From: PALSA-1353 sp036267155 | Lineage (GTDB): Bacteria; Planctomycetota; Phycisphaerae; Tepidisphaerales; Tepidisphaeraceae | Assembly (NCBI GenBank): GCA_036267155.1 | Contig: DATAWP010000041.1 | Span: 62,001 to 126,000, forward strand | Direction of reading: 5' to 3' | DNA: 64,000 nt | In this document: positions 26,432 to 34,404 of the stretch, one piece after another | Numbering within the stretch: position 1 is the stretch's first letter | How the letters are laid out: each line of letters begins with the position of its first letter | The notes under the pieces: generated by a model | The model's database searches: none | Told to the model about the DNA's origin: nothing | What the model saw: only the letters and a program-made list of their open reading frames with translations | Position numbers and translations under genes: made by a program

Positions 26432-26647
26432 GAGTTGTCTCCTTCAAACCCACACAGTAGCCAACCCGCAAAAGCCCGTCAACCCATGTAAATATAAAGA
26501 GTTGCCGGGTTTACCAGCTCATCCGCATTTCCGTGTCATTTCGTGACTTACGGGTTTTGATTCCAGATTGTTGCCGGGGGCATCCGAATAGATTATTGCC
26601 TTTGACGCGGCTTGGCCATCGCCTTAGACTACCGGCCGTAGGCATCT

Positions 26648-27529
26648 ATGATTGTTGACTGCCACACGCATATATGGCAATCGCCGGATCAGCTTGGGCA
26701 ACTCGACCTGGGCGATATGCCCCACTCGGCGGCCAAGCGGCCGCCCCGGCCCGCGCCGGGAAGCAAGGCGGCGTGGCGGTCCATGCCGGCTGCCGATCCG
26801 GATCACCATTGGGCGCAGTCCTCCGTCGTTGATAAATCCATCGTTCTGGGGTTTAAGAGCAAATACCTTCAAGCTGAGATTCCCAACGCCTACGTGGCCG
26901 AATACGTCAACCGATTTCCCCAGAAATTGATCGGATTTGCCGGGATCGATCCGACCGAACGGTCGGCCCTGGATGAACTGCGGGCCGCCAGAGACCACCT
27001 GCAACTTCGGGGAATCACCCTTTCCCCGGCCAACCAGGATTTCCATCCCAGCGACTCGCGGGCAATGCGGCTGTACGCGGAAGCGGAGAAGCTGAACATG
27101 CCGATCCTTCTGCATCCAGTCGGTCAGTTCACGGAGCAGAGCAAGCTGGAATTCGCCCGGCCGTATCTTCTGGATGAGGTGGCCCGCACCTTTCCCAAGC
27201 TGCGGATTATCATCGCGCAATTGGGCCAGCCCTGGCTGGAAGAAACGATCTGCCTTCTGGGCAAGCATCCCAACGTCTACGCGGACGTGAGCGGTCTGCT
27301 CTCGCGGCCGTGGCACGCTTACACCGCCCTCGTGGCGGCACACGAATCGCAGGTCATTGAAAAGTTGTTGTTCGGAAGCGATTTTCCCTATACCTCGGTA
27401 ACGGATTGCATCGAGGCGTTGTACAGCATCAACCAGCTCACTCAGGGAACAAATTTGCCCGTAGTCCCACGTGAAGCGCTGCGCGGAATTGTGGAACGCG
27501 ACGCGCTGGCGCTGTTGGGTCTTGCGTGA
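26648..27529 (+). CDS. Amidohydrolase-2 family protein
   Basis: A 293-residue TIM-barrel metal hydrolase. H-x-H is present near the N-terminus (DCHTHIWQ), a third His in MPILLHPVGQF, and the conserved Asp in LLFGSDFPYT. The family (Amidohydro_2) includes decarboxylases and lactonases; the substrate here is unknown. An insert rich in Pro and Arg follows the first strand (AKRPPRPAPGSKAAW). Its stop overlaps the start of the next gene (TGATG), implying translation coupling. Confidence 0.82.
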   Translation: MIVDCHTHIWQSPDQLGQLDLGDMPHSAAKRPPRPAPGSKAAWRSMPAADPDHHWAQSSVVDKSIVLGFKSKYLQAEIPNAYVAEYVNRFPQKLIGFAGIDPTERSALDELRAARDHLQLRGITLSPANQDFHPSDSRAMRLYAEAEKLNMPILLHPVGQFTEQSKLEFARPYLLDEVARTFPKLRIIIAQLGQPWLEETICLLGKHPNVYADVSGLLSRPWHAYTALVAAHESQVIEKLLFGSDFPYTSVTDCIEALYSINQLTQGTNLPVVPREALRGIVERDALALLGLA

Positions 27530-28200
27530 TGGAGGATCGATCGGTGGCACCCGCGGATTTCTCTCGGCCGGCTTGCCGGCTCCCCCTCTTTGTGACGGCT
27601 CTTATCGCGGCTTTCATCGGCGGCTGCTCGTCCGATCAGGGCACGTTGCACCTGATCAGCCAGGATGGCCGCCACGAACTCATCCAGAAATTTTCCCAGG
27701 CTTATCTCGCTCGCGATGAAACGGGCGATGCGGATATTGTCCTCATCCAGGACGATCTTCAGCCGAGCCGTTCGGGTTGCGCAATGCCGCGGCAACTGAT
27801 TCACATCCGGATTTTTTGGACTCCGATGACCGGGGTCAAGCCCGATCATCCCGCCAACACGAACGCGGCGATCAACTGGTGTCTGGTTTGCAACAACTCC
27901 GACCACCCGGGCGTCGTGGAATACCGCGGCTCGGGATTGGTGGAGGTGGAAGATTCCTCCGATGGCGCGCTAGTGACGATCCGCAAGGCATGGATGAAGG
28001 CCGGATGCCAGCACGGCCAACTGGTGGACCCGCTCGGTCCGTCGATCCTGCACGGCTCATTCCGCGCCCAGCGCGACACGGGGCAAGTGAAAGCGATCAT
28101 CGCCGAGATCAAGGCCGCCGCCGCACCGAACACGCCCGTGCAGGCGCATTCCGCACCGGTCGAACAGCCGAAGAACCTGGCCGTGGATACGAATAACTGA
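27529..28200 (+). CDS. Predicted lipoprotein, unknown function
   Basis: A 223-residue protein with a hydrophobic leader and a possible lipobox ending at Cys33 (LIAAFIGGCSS). The mature part has several Cys residues (RSGCAMPRQL, NWCLVCNNS, KAGCQHGQL) and no motif that names an enzyme; the N-terminal part resembles a small beta-rich domain. Its ATG overlaps the TGA of the amidohydrolase gene, so the two are surely one transcript and may act on the same pathway. Followed by a heptamer inverted repeat in the convergent gap. Confidence 0.7.
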   Translation: MEDRSVAPADFSRPACRLPLFVTALIAAFIGGCSSDQGTLHLISQDGRHELIQKFSQAYLARDETGDADIVLIQDDLQPSRSGCAMPRQLIHIRIFWTPMTGVKPDHPANTNAAINWCLVCNNSDHPGVVEYRGSGLVEVEDSSDGALVTIRKAWMKAGCQHGQLVDPLGPSILHGSFRAQRDTGQVKAIIAEIKAAAAPNTPVQAHSAPVEQPKNLAVDTNN

Positions 28201-28249
28201 TGGCCGAGGCCCTTGTTGCCGGCGCCCGATTCCGCAATTCCGATTGCCA

Positions 28250-28338
28250 ATTGCCTATTGCCTATTTCCTATTGAATTGAAGAGAAGCGACCAATCGCCG
28301 TTCCCTCAATAGGCAATAGGAAATAGGCAATAGGCAAT
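28250..28338. repeat. ATTGCCT-heptamer inverted repeat, copy 1
   Basis: Two perfect 25-base arms (28250-28274 and 28314-28338) face each other around a 39-base loop. Each arm is made of near-identical heptamers ATTGCCT (one variant ATTTCCT), and the right side carries an extra unit (CAATAGG at 28307-28313). It lies in the gap between two convergent genes. A second element of the same family is at 41842-41906. Confidence 0.85.
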
Positions 28339-28355
28339 AGAAAACGGGCAATCCA

Positions 28356-30122
28356 TCACCCTTCGATCCGCTCCAGCTTCGCCAACCGTTCCGCCGCATC
28401 TTTGTATTTCGGCTCCAGCTTCACGGTCTTTTCCAATTCCGATCGCGCATCGCTCCAATCCTTTTTCTCTTCAAACACCATGGCCAGGAAATAGTGCGGC
28501 TCGGGATCGAGGCGATCGAGCGCGATCGCGGCGTGATAATCCGACTCGGCATCAGCCCAATCCTGCCGCTGCGCACGCAGATTGCCCCGCTCCACATACA
28601 GATAGGCCGCGATTTCCGGATGTTCCGCAAGCGACCGCGTGTACAAATCCTCCGCGGCCCGGGGTTCGCCCAATTGTTCTAACGACTGACCCAGCGCAAA
28701 TATCGCCTGTGTCTGCTTCGGTTCGAGATTCATCACGATCTGAAACTGCTGGGCCGCCTGCCGTGCGGCGTCCATCGCCTCCGGCGACCCGCGCGGGAAA
28801 TCAATGCTGAGCTGCGCCCACGCCTCGCCAAAATCCATGTGCGCCCGCGTGTTGTTCGGACGCTTGGTAACCGTGTCGCGCCAAATTCCGATGAGCGTTG
28901 AATACTGACCGTTTCGGATCATCGTGAGTCGGACGAAACAGACGACCACGGTGCATCCCGCCAGCGCTGCCACGATACGGATCCACCGCCACCGGCGCAC
29001 CAGCATCCATCCGCAGACGACGACCAGCACCACGACCGCCGCCAGCGGAAGATACATCCGCTGCTCGGCGGCCGCTTCATCAATGATCGGAAGAAAGCTC
29101 GATGTCGGCGCGAGGATCAGAAAGAACCAGGTCCCGAGGAATCCGAGCCACGGCCTGATCCACAGGGCCGCGAGCGTTGCAATCGCCAGCGCCAGGACCA
29201 GCCACCCCTGCCAGGAAACATCCGCCCACCGCCATGCGGTGGGCCAGCCGTAGTAATCAAGAACCAGCTTGCTCGGCCAAAACCCCAGCCGGAGATACAA
29301 CGCGATGACGTTCAATTCCGTGCGCGCGTAATCCAGCGGCGAAACGCCGTGATCGAAGCCCACCATACTTTCTCGCGACCCCATGTGCAGCGAAAAGAGA
29401 ATCAAAACCCACGTCGCGGCCATGCCGGCATATGTTTTCCATCTCAATTCGAAAGCTTTCTTGAAGGTCCCGGCGAGAAAAGTGCGGTCGTACAGAACCG
29501 CCACGATCGGCAAGACCGCGACGATCTCCTTGCTGCCCATTCCCAAACCGCAGGCGATGACCGCCGTCACCCCCCACCATCGCGCGGATCGTCTGCCGCC
29601 GTCGGCGGCGCGAATCACGCAGTAAATCGCGGCCAGAAAGAACAAGCTCGCCAGCGATTCGCTCCGCTGAGCGATATACGTGACCGATTGCGTATCCAGC
29701 GGATGGGCCGCCCACAGTGCCGCCGCCATCGCCGACACCCACGTCGCCGAGCCGGCAAAACGATCGCCCCACAACTCCTTTCTCGCCAGCGTTCGGCGAA
29801 CGACCGCATACAGAAACAATGCCGCCAGCAAATGAATCAGCAGGTTCGTCACGTGATACGTCACGACTTTGCCATGCGCCATCGCGTAATTGACGGCGAA
29901 GGAAAAGATCACCATCGGCCGCCCCGAAACGGCCGTTGGCCTTGACGGCGGCAACCTGAATCCCATGAGGCTGCGAACCTGCGGATTCGTCAGGATCGCA
30001 TTGGTGTCATCAAGAACGAACGGGCCTTGAAGGCTGTTCGAATAGGCGACAGCGCCGACAAAGATCACGAGTAAAGGCGCGATCCATCGCCCGCGGCCGG
30101 AATCGGATTTCGCGCGGCTCAT
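28356..30122 (-). CDS. Membrane-TPR protein, TMTC/GT-C-like (paralogue B)
   Basis: 588 residues: about ten transmembrane helices, then several TPR repeats (QAIFALGQSLEQLGEPRAAED, LYVERGNLRAQRQDWADAESD, PHYFLAMVFEEKKDWSDARSE). The first external loop has PFVLDDTNAILTNPQVRSL, with the acidic pair typical of GT-C glycosyltransferases and animal TMTC proteins. Further conserved parts are YHVTNLLIHLLAALFLY and AAHPLDTQSVTYIAQRSESLA, matching TMTC-like bacterial proteins. Likely transfers a lipid-linked sugar; substrate unknown. Its ATG overlaps the TGA of paralogue C by 4 bases, so B follows C in one operon. Confidence 0.8.
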   Translation of the reverse strand: MSRAKSDSGRGRWIAPLLVIFVGAVAYSNSLQGPFVLDDTNAILTNPQVRSLMGFRLPPSRPTAVSGRPMVIFSFAVNYAMAHGKVVTYHVTNLLIHLLAALFLYAVVRRTLARKELWGDRFAGSATWVSAMAAALWAAHPLDTQSVTYIAQRSESLASLFFLAAIYCVIRAADGGRRSARWWGVTAVIACGLGMGSKEIVAVLPIVAVLYDRTFLAGTFKKAFELRWKTYAGMAATWVLILFSLHMGSRESMVGFDHGVSPLDYARTELNVIALYLRLGFWPSKLVLDYYGWPTAWRWADVSWQGWLVLALAIATLAALWIRPWLGFLGTWFFLILAPTSSFLPIIDEAAAEQRMYLPLAAVVVLVVVCGWMLVRRWRWIRIVAALAGCTVVVCFVRLTMIRNGQYSTLIGIWRDTVTKRPNNTRAHMDFGEAWAQLSIDFPRGSPEAMDAARQAAQQFQIVMNLEPKQTQAIFALGQSLEQLGEPRAAEDLYTRSLAEHPEIAAYLYVERGNLRAQRQDWADAESDYHAAIALDRLDPEPHYFLAMVFEEKKDWSDARSELEKTVKLEPKYKDAAERLAKLERIEG

Positions 30123-31732
30123 GGTGAATCCCCGCTGGGGCGCGTAACGGCATCAAAATCCTCGCGAGCCCCGGCCGAGTCGCCGCGTTCCGCGCGTAGC
30201 CACCCGCGCTGGCGATGGGCCTCCGCGGCAAATGCGGGAAACAGCCGCATTTCGCCAGTATAGAAATTTTCCGCCGCCCGAAGATCGCCGGATTCCACCA
30301 GCGCCCGGCCCAGCGCGTCGGCGGCCGAGTAATAATCCGGGGCCAACTCCAGGGCCTTTGCGTACTGGACGGCCGCCGCCGCGTGATCGCCCGATTGTTC
30401 CAGCGAATATCCAAGATTGAATCGCGCCCGAGGATCCAGCGGCCGCTCGGTGACGTTACCCGCCCAAATTTTCTCGGGGTAGCGATATTGATGATTGCGG
30501 ATCAGGGTTCGGATGGTCAGAGCGGCCAAAAGCGACAATAAAGCCCAGGGAGCAACGGGCAGGATCAATCGGCCCACTGGTTTCCACGTTAACAACGACC
30601 ACGCGCCGATCACCAGCAGCGCGATGGGCGCGATCAACGGCAAATACATTCGCTGCTCCGCGGCGATTTCCGTGACAATCGGCACAAAGCTCGACGACGG
30701 CCCGAGAATGACAAAGAACCATGCCCCCAGGAATCCCAGCCACGGCTTGAGCCAAAACATGACGATGAAAAAAACGATCAGAACCGCAACGACCACCCCG
30801 CCGATTCCGATTTGCGACCAGTGACGGGCAATCGGCCATCCGTAGTAATCCAGCGCCAAGCCTCGCGGCCAGATCATCAGCAAAAGGTAATGCGCAATCA
30901 CTCCCAGTTGCGTGCGCGCGTAATCCATCGCGGAAATATTCCGCCCGAATCCAACCGAAGCGCTGCGCCCGCCGCCGGCGATCAGGGCGATCAGGATCGC
31001 CCAGGTCGCGGCAAGCCCCGCATAAAGAAACGCGCGTTTTCGCAACGCCGCCAGGAAGGAGCCGGAGATAAATGTCCGATCGTACAACAGCGCCACGATC
31101 GGCGCGGTTGCCATGGTCTCCTTGGTCGCCATACCCAACCCGCAGGCCGCAATGGCGGCCAGTTTCCAGCCGATTTTCTCCCTCTCCGCATCACGAATCA
31201 GACAGTAAATCACCGCGAGATAGAAAATTGCCGCGAGCGATTCGGCTCGCTGCACGGTGTAGGTGACGGCCGAAGTATTCAGCGGATGCACGAGCCAGAT
31301 GGCAGTCACAGCGCCGGCCAGCCAATGCGCCGAGGATCCAAACCGATCCGCCCAGAATTCCCGGCGCGCCAGATTGCGGCGAACAATGCCAAACAAAAGA
31401 GCGCCGGCCGCCAGGTGAATCAGCAGATTCGTCGCGTGGTAAATCTCAACGTGCAACCCCGCCATCGCGTAATCGGCTTCAAAGCTGAGCTGCAACATAG
31501 GCCGGCCGGAAAGAGTCGTGGGAATCGCCCGGCCCAGATCGGGGAGAGTTCTATCGGGAAGAGTTCTGTTGATCTGTGGGTTGTTCAGAATCGCGTCGAT
31601 GTCGTCGAAAATGAATGGCCCGTGCAGGCTGTTCGCATAAGCCGCGATACCGCACAGCAGCGCCAAAACCAGCGGCGCCCCCCGCCACAACGGTTGGCTT
31701 GCCGTCTTCGTCGAATCGGCCATCGAATTCAT
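30119..31732 (-). CDS. Membrane-TPR protein, TMTC/GT-C-like (paralogue C)
   Basis: 537 residues from ATG 31732, with the same plan as paralogue B: external loop PFIFDDIDAILNNPQINR after helix 1, YHATNLLIHLAAGALLFGI, LVHPLNTSAVTYTVQRAESLA, then helices and TPR-like repeats at the end (ARFNLGYSLEQSGDHAAAAVQ). The similarity to B runs along the whole length, so B and C are a tandem duplication. A TTG start at 31759 is possible but lacks support; ATG 31723 is another choice. First gene of the two-gene unit; the CCACAGATG inverted repeat lies upstream. Confidence 0.8.
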   Translation of the reverse strand: MNSMADSTKTASQPLWRGAPLVLALLCGIAAYANSLHGPFIFDDIDAILNNPQINRTLPDRTLPDLGRAIPTTLSGRPMLQLSFEADYAMAGLHVEIYHATNLLIHLAAGALLFGIVRRNLARREFWADRFGSSAHWLAGAVTAIWLVHPLNTSAVTYTVQRAESLAAIFYLAVIYCLIRDAEREKIGWKLAAIAACGLGMATKETMATAPIVALLYDRTFISGSFLAALRKRAFLYAGLAATWAILIALIAGGGRSASVGFGRNISAMDYARTQLGVIAHYLLLMIWPRGLALDYYGWPIARHWSQIGIGGVVVAVLIVFFIVMFWLKPWLGFLGAWFFVILGPSSSFVPIVTEIAAEQRMYLPLIAPIALLVIGAWSLLTWKPVGRLILPVAPWALLSLLAALTIRTLIRNHQYRYPEKIWAGNVTERPLDPRARFNLGYSLEQSGDHAAAAVQYAKALELAPDYYSAADALGRALVESGDLRAAENFYTGEMRLFPAFAAEAHRQRGWLRAERGDSAGAREDFDAVTRPSGDSP

Positions 31733-31800
31733 CTCATCGGCAGCCGGCGTCGGCGTCAAGTTTATGGACCGTGCTCAGCTCCCTGGAATGCAAAATACTT

Positions 31801-31914
31801 TTTAGCCACAGATGAAAATCAGATGCACGCAGATAATGCAAAAGGCAGATAAAAGCTCCCCTCATTGGCCACTGCATTTCATCTGTGTGCATCTGATTTA
31901 TATCTGTGGCTAAA
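31801..31914. repeat. CCACAGATG long inverted repeat, copy 1
   Basis: The left arm 31801-31840 starts TTTAGCCACAGATGAAAATC; the right arm 31873-31914 is its reverse complement with about five differences. The loop is about 32 bases. It lies in the divergent gap between the membrane-TPR pair and the propeller-like gene. An element of the same family is at 51322-51439. Confidence 0.85.
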
Positions 31915-31978
31915 TCGCATTTTCTCCCGTCATGTGTTTGCATTTCCCTTCAGTCAACAACGGTCTTAGAATTTCCTC

Positions 31979-33559
31979 ATGCTGCAAGATTCGGAACTGG
32001 CCCGGCGCATCGACGGCAAGATCGAAATCCGGACCGGCGGACTGCGGCTGCGATGGGACTTGAGCGAACTCGTTACCGCCGACGGACACACGGCCCAGGG
32101 AGTCTTCACCGGTACGGTTCGTGCGCTGCCGGACCCGAACGAAATCAAAATGCTCGAAGAGGCGCTGCTCGGCGGCGGCCCCGCCGCGACGGGCATGGAC
32201 GTGGTGGCGCACTTCGCGACGTCTATTTTGACGGCGTCTCGCAAATACGCCCGGCAATGCGATGCTCAAAACCTCGTCGGCGATGAGGGCCGGCGAGGAA
32301 TGCTCGGCGTTCTATTGGAAGCGGCCAGGGCCGTGGCGTTTGGATGCGGGGTCGAGGTCGTGCAGCCAGCCCAAGTCGATCTGGATTGCCCGACGCTCAA
32401 AAAACAACAAATCGAAGCGATGCAGCGGGAGGCCGCCCAGCGCCGCGTCGCCGATCAGGTCGATCATCTTCGCCAATCGGCGGAACTGTTCGGCCAGTTC
32501 GAGTCGATCCGCGCCTCGGCCCCAGAATTGTCGCCGGGACAGGTGCTCAGCCGGATTGGCGCGGCGGACCAGGCAGACGTGTTCCGCGCGATCGTGGCGG
32601 CATCGGCGAAAAATGCGGAACGAGTCAAACTGTGGGCCGTCGCGGGGCCATATCTCATTTCGATTGAGCGGGAAGAATCGCCTCGCGCGGAGATGATCGC
32701 GGCTCCGGACGATCTCGGCCCGCTCCGTAGCGTGCGCGGGGATGGGAGCGGCGGATTGCTGCTGGGTTGCCGCTCCGGCGTGCTGAGAATGAATCCCGAT
32801 TCGCCGAAGGATGCCGGGAAATATCACGATCCGGACGTGAACAGCCAACTCGGGTTCAACAGTGCGATTTCGACCGACGACCGGATTTGGGCGGCACATG
32901 GCGAAGCGGGTTTGGTCTGCTGGAAACTCGATCAGCCGGACAAGCCATGCTACGCACTTCGTCCCACGTCGGCGGGAATCGCCGGTTTTTCGCCGCGAAA
33001 TCTTCAGCGGCTCGCCGCAAACCGGTTGATTTTCAGCAGTGGGCGGCAATTGTATGTCGTCGCGGGTGAGGCAACACCAACTCCGATCGGCCAGCCGGCC
33101 GATTCTGATGTCGTCGCGATCTTTTTGCGGCCCGGGCAGATTCTCACGGCACACAGCGACGGACAAGTCTGCTCGTGGTCCGGCGACAATCTTCAACTGG
33201 ATTGCCGCCAGCGGCGCGCCGGTCGAGTTGAAGCTGCTGCGGTCTTGCCATGGCTCGGCGATGCCCGGCTTCTGCTGGCGACGGAAGACGGGCCCATCGT
33301 TTGCGTCGGACCGGATGATGAACTGGTCACGCAGTACACCAGCCTGCATCGCGGCCTGCGCATGGTTGGCGGCGCAGCCGACGCCGTGGCCGCCATCACG
33401 CCCGACCGCCAGCGATTGGTGTTATGGCACGCCTGGGACGGGCGCAAGCCATTTGCGGAGATGCACATCTACGGCTTGGCCAGGCATCGAATTGCGGACA
33501 TTTCGTTCGTCGGAGAGGACACCGCGTCCGAAGCCGCCGCGCCGCGCGGGAATCGGTGA
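31979..33559 (+). CDS. Unknown protein with beta-propeller-like C-terminal half
   Basis: A 526-residue soluble protein without signal peptide. Residues about 1-215 are mixed alpha/beta with a coiled-coil-like stretch (LKKQQIEAMQREAAQRRVADQ, FESIRASAPELSPGQVLSRI). From about residue 240 it turns into a run of four or more repeated blades with W- and D-containing turns (GLLLGCRSGVLRM, RIWAAHGEAGLVCWKLD, GQILTAHSDGQVCSWSGDNL, RLLLATEDGPIVCVGPDD), as in a WD40/PQQ-like propeller. No catalytic motif is evident. It may be a scaffold or sensor. It is followed after 25 bases by the stop of a convergent PilZ gene. Confidence 0.65.
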   Translation: MLQDSELARRIDGKIEIRTGGLRLRWDLSELVTADGHTAQGVFTGTVRALPDPNEIKMLEEALLGGGPAATGMDVVAHFATSILTASRKYARQCDAQNLVGDEGRRGMLGVLLEAARAVAFGCGVEVVQPAQVDLDCPTLKKQQIEAMQREAAQRRVADQVDHLRQSAELFGQFESIRASAPELSPGQVLSRIGAADQADVFRAIVAASAKNAERVKLWAVAGPYLISIEREESPRAEMIAAPDDLGPLRSVRGDGSGGLLLGCRSGVLRMNPDSPKDAGKYHDPDVNSQLGFNSAISTDDRIWAAHGEAGLVCWKLDQPDKPCYALRPTSAGIAGFSPRNLQRLAANRLIFSSGRQLYVVAGEATPTPIGQPADSDVVAIFLRPGQILTAHSDGQVCSWSGDNLQLDCRQRRAGRVEAAAVLPWLGDARLLLATEDGPIVCVGPDDELVTQYTSLHRGLRMVGGAADAVAAITPDRQRLVLWHAWDGRKPFAEMHIYGLARHRIADISFVGEDTASEAAAPRGNR

Positions 33560-33584
33560 TCTATTCAAGGGTTTTAAGAAAACG

Positions 33585-34193
33585 TCAGGCGACGCCGCGT
33601 AGTCTTTTGAGTTGCAGGCGCTGCATGGTGACGCTGAGGAGCTGCATTGTTTTGCGGGCGGCGATGTTTTTGCGGGCAACGAGAAAGCCGTAGCGGAACT
33701 TGCCGTCGCTGCGCTCGTGAACGGTCTGTACGCGCGCCGGGGCTTCGAAGGTCTGGTCTTCGCCGCTGACCTTGATCTGCACGACCGATCCCAGATCGAG
33801 CTTTTTCGAGGTGATGGCGGAAAAGCCTTCGGGACTGATATCCAGCACCTGGCATTGCGTCTCTTTGCCGACCCTGGCGATGAAATCCGCCGCGACGAGC
33901 GAAACGCGATAGGTCTGGCGGCTCTCGGCCGAAACAGGTTCGCTCGTGCGCCGGAAAACAATCACGCAACTTGGGCCGGTGCGGATTTCGGTGGCTCTCG
34001 CCCCTTGCTGGAAGAATTTCCCGTTCACTTCGCAGTAGGCGTTCACATCGCTGTCCACCGCGGGGGCAACCGGATATTCGAATTCGGCGACGAAGCTGGT
34101 GGAATCGGATTCGATCACGATGCCGGGATGAAGAATGCGCCTCTTTGACGGGCAGGGAATCAGAAGAAACACCGCATTTCCAACCGCTAACAT
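33585..34193 (-). CDS. PilZ domain protein with N-terminal brake-like domain
   Basis: 202 residues. The C-terminal half is a PilZ domain: the arginine motif RQTYR, then D-x-S-x-x-G as VLDISPEGFSAI, and the closing YGFLVARKNI. The N-terminal part (VIESDSTSFVAEFEYPVAPAV) resembles the YcgR-N/flagellar-brake-type beta domain, so this is a YcgR-like c-di-GMP receptor. It lies next to an HDOD-GGDEF protein on the other strand (34405-35895), which fits a c-di-GMP signalling corner. AAGGAG precedes the start by 6 bases. Confidence 0.8.
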   Translation of the reverse strand: MLAVGNAVFLLIPCPSKRRILHPGIVIESDSTSFVAEFEYPVAPAVDSDVNAYCEVNGKFFQQGARATEIRTGPSCVIVFRRTSEPVSAESRQTYRVSLVAADFIARVGKETQCQVLDISPEGFSAITSKKLDLGSVVQIKVSGEDQTFEAPARVQTVHERSDGKFRYGFLVARKNIAARKTMQLLSVTMQRLQLKRLRGVA

Positions 34194-34404
34194 GTTTTTC
34201 TCCTTCGAACCTGCTGTGACCTGTTGCGCCTCTGGCTGTGAAAATATCGGTAATGTTGAAATGCTGCTAAACGAGCGGCCCCCATTTTTGCGCCATAAGG
34301 TCCAGTAACCCTGTAAGGGGCATTACATATTCAGGGGCGGAGCAAATTTGCCGAATCATAACCTGTTGGGAATTCTGGAACTTCCCTGATAACCGCGGAA
34401 GATC

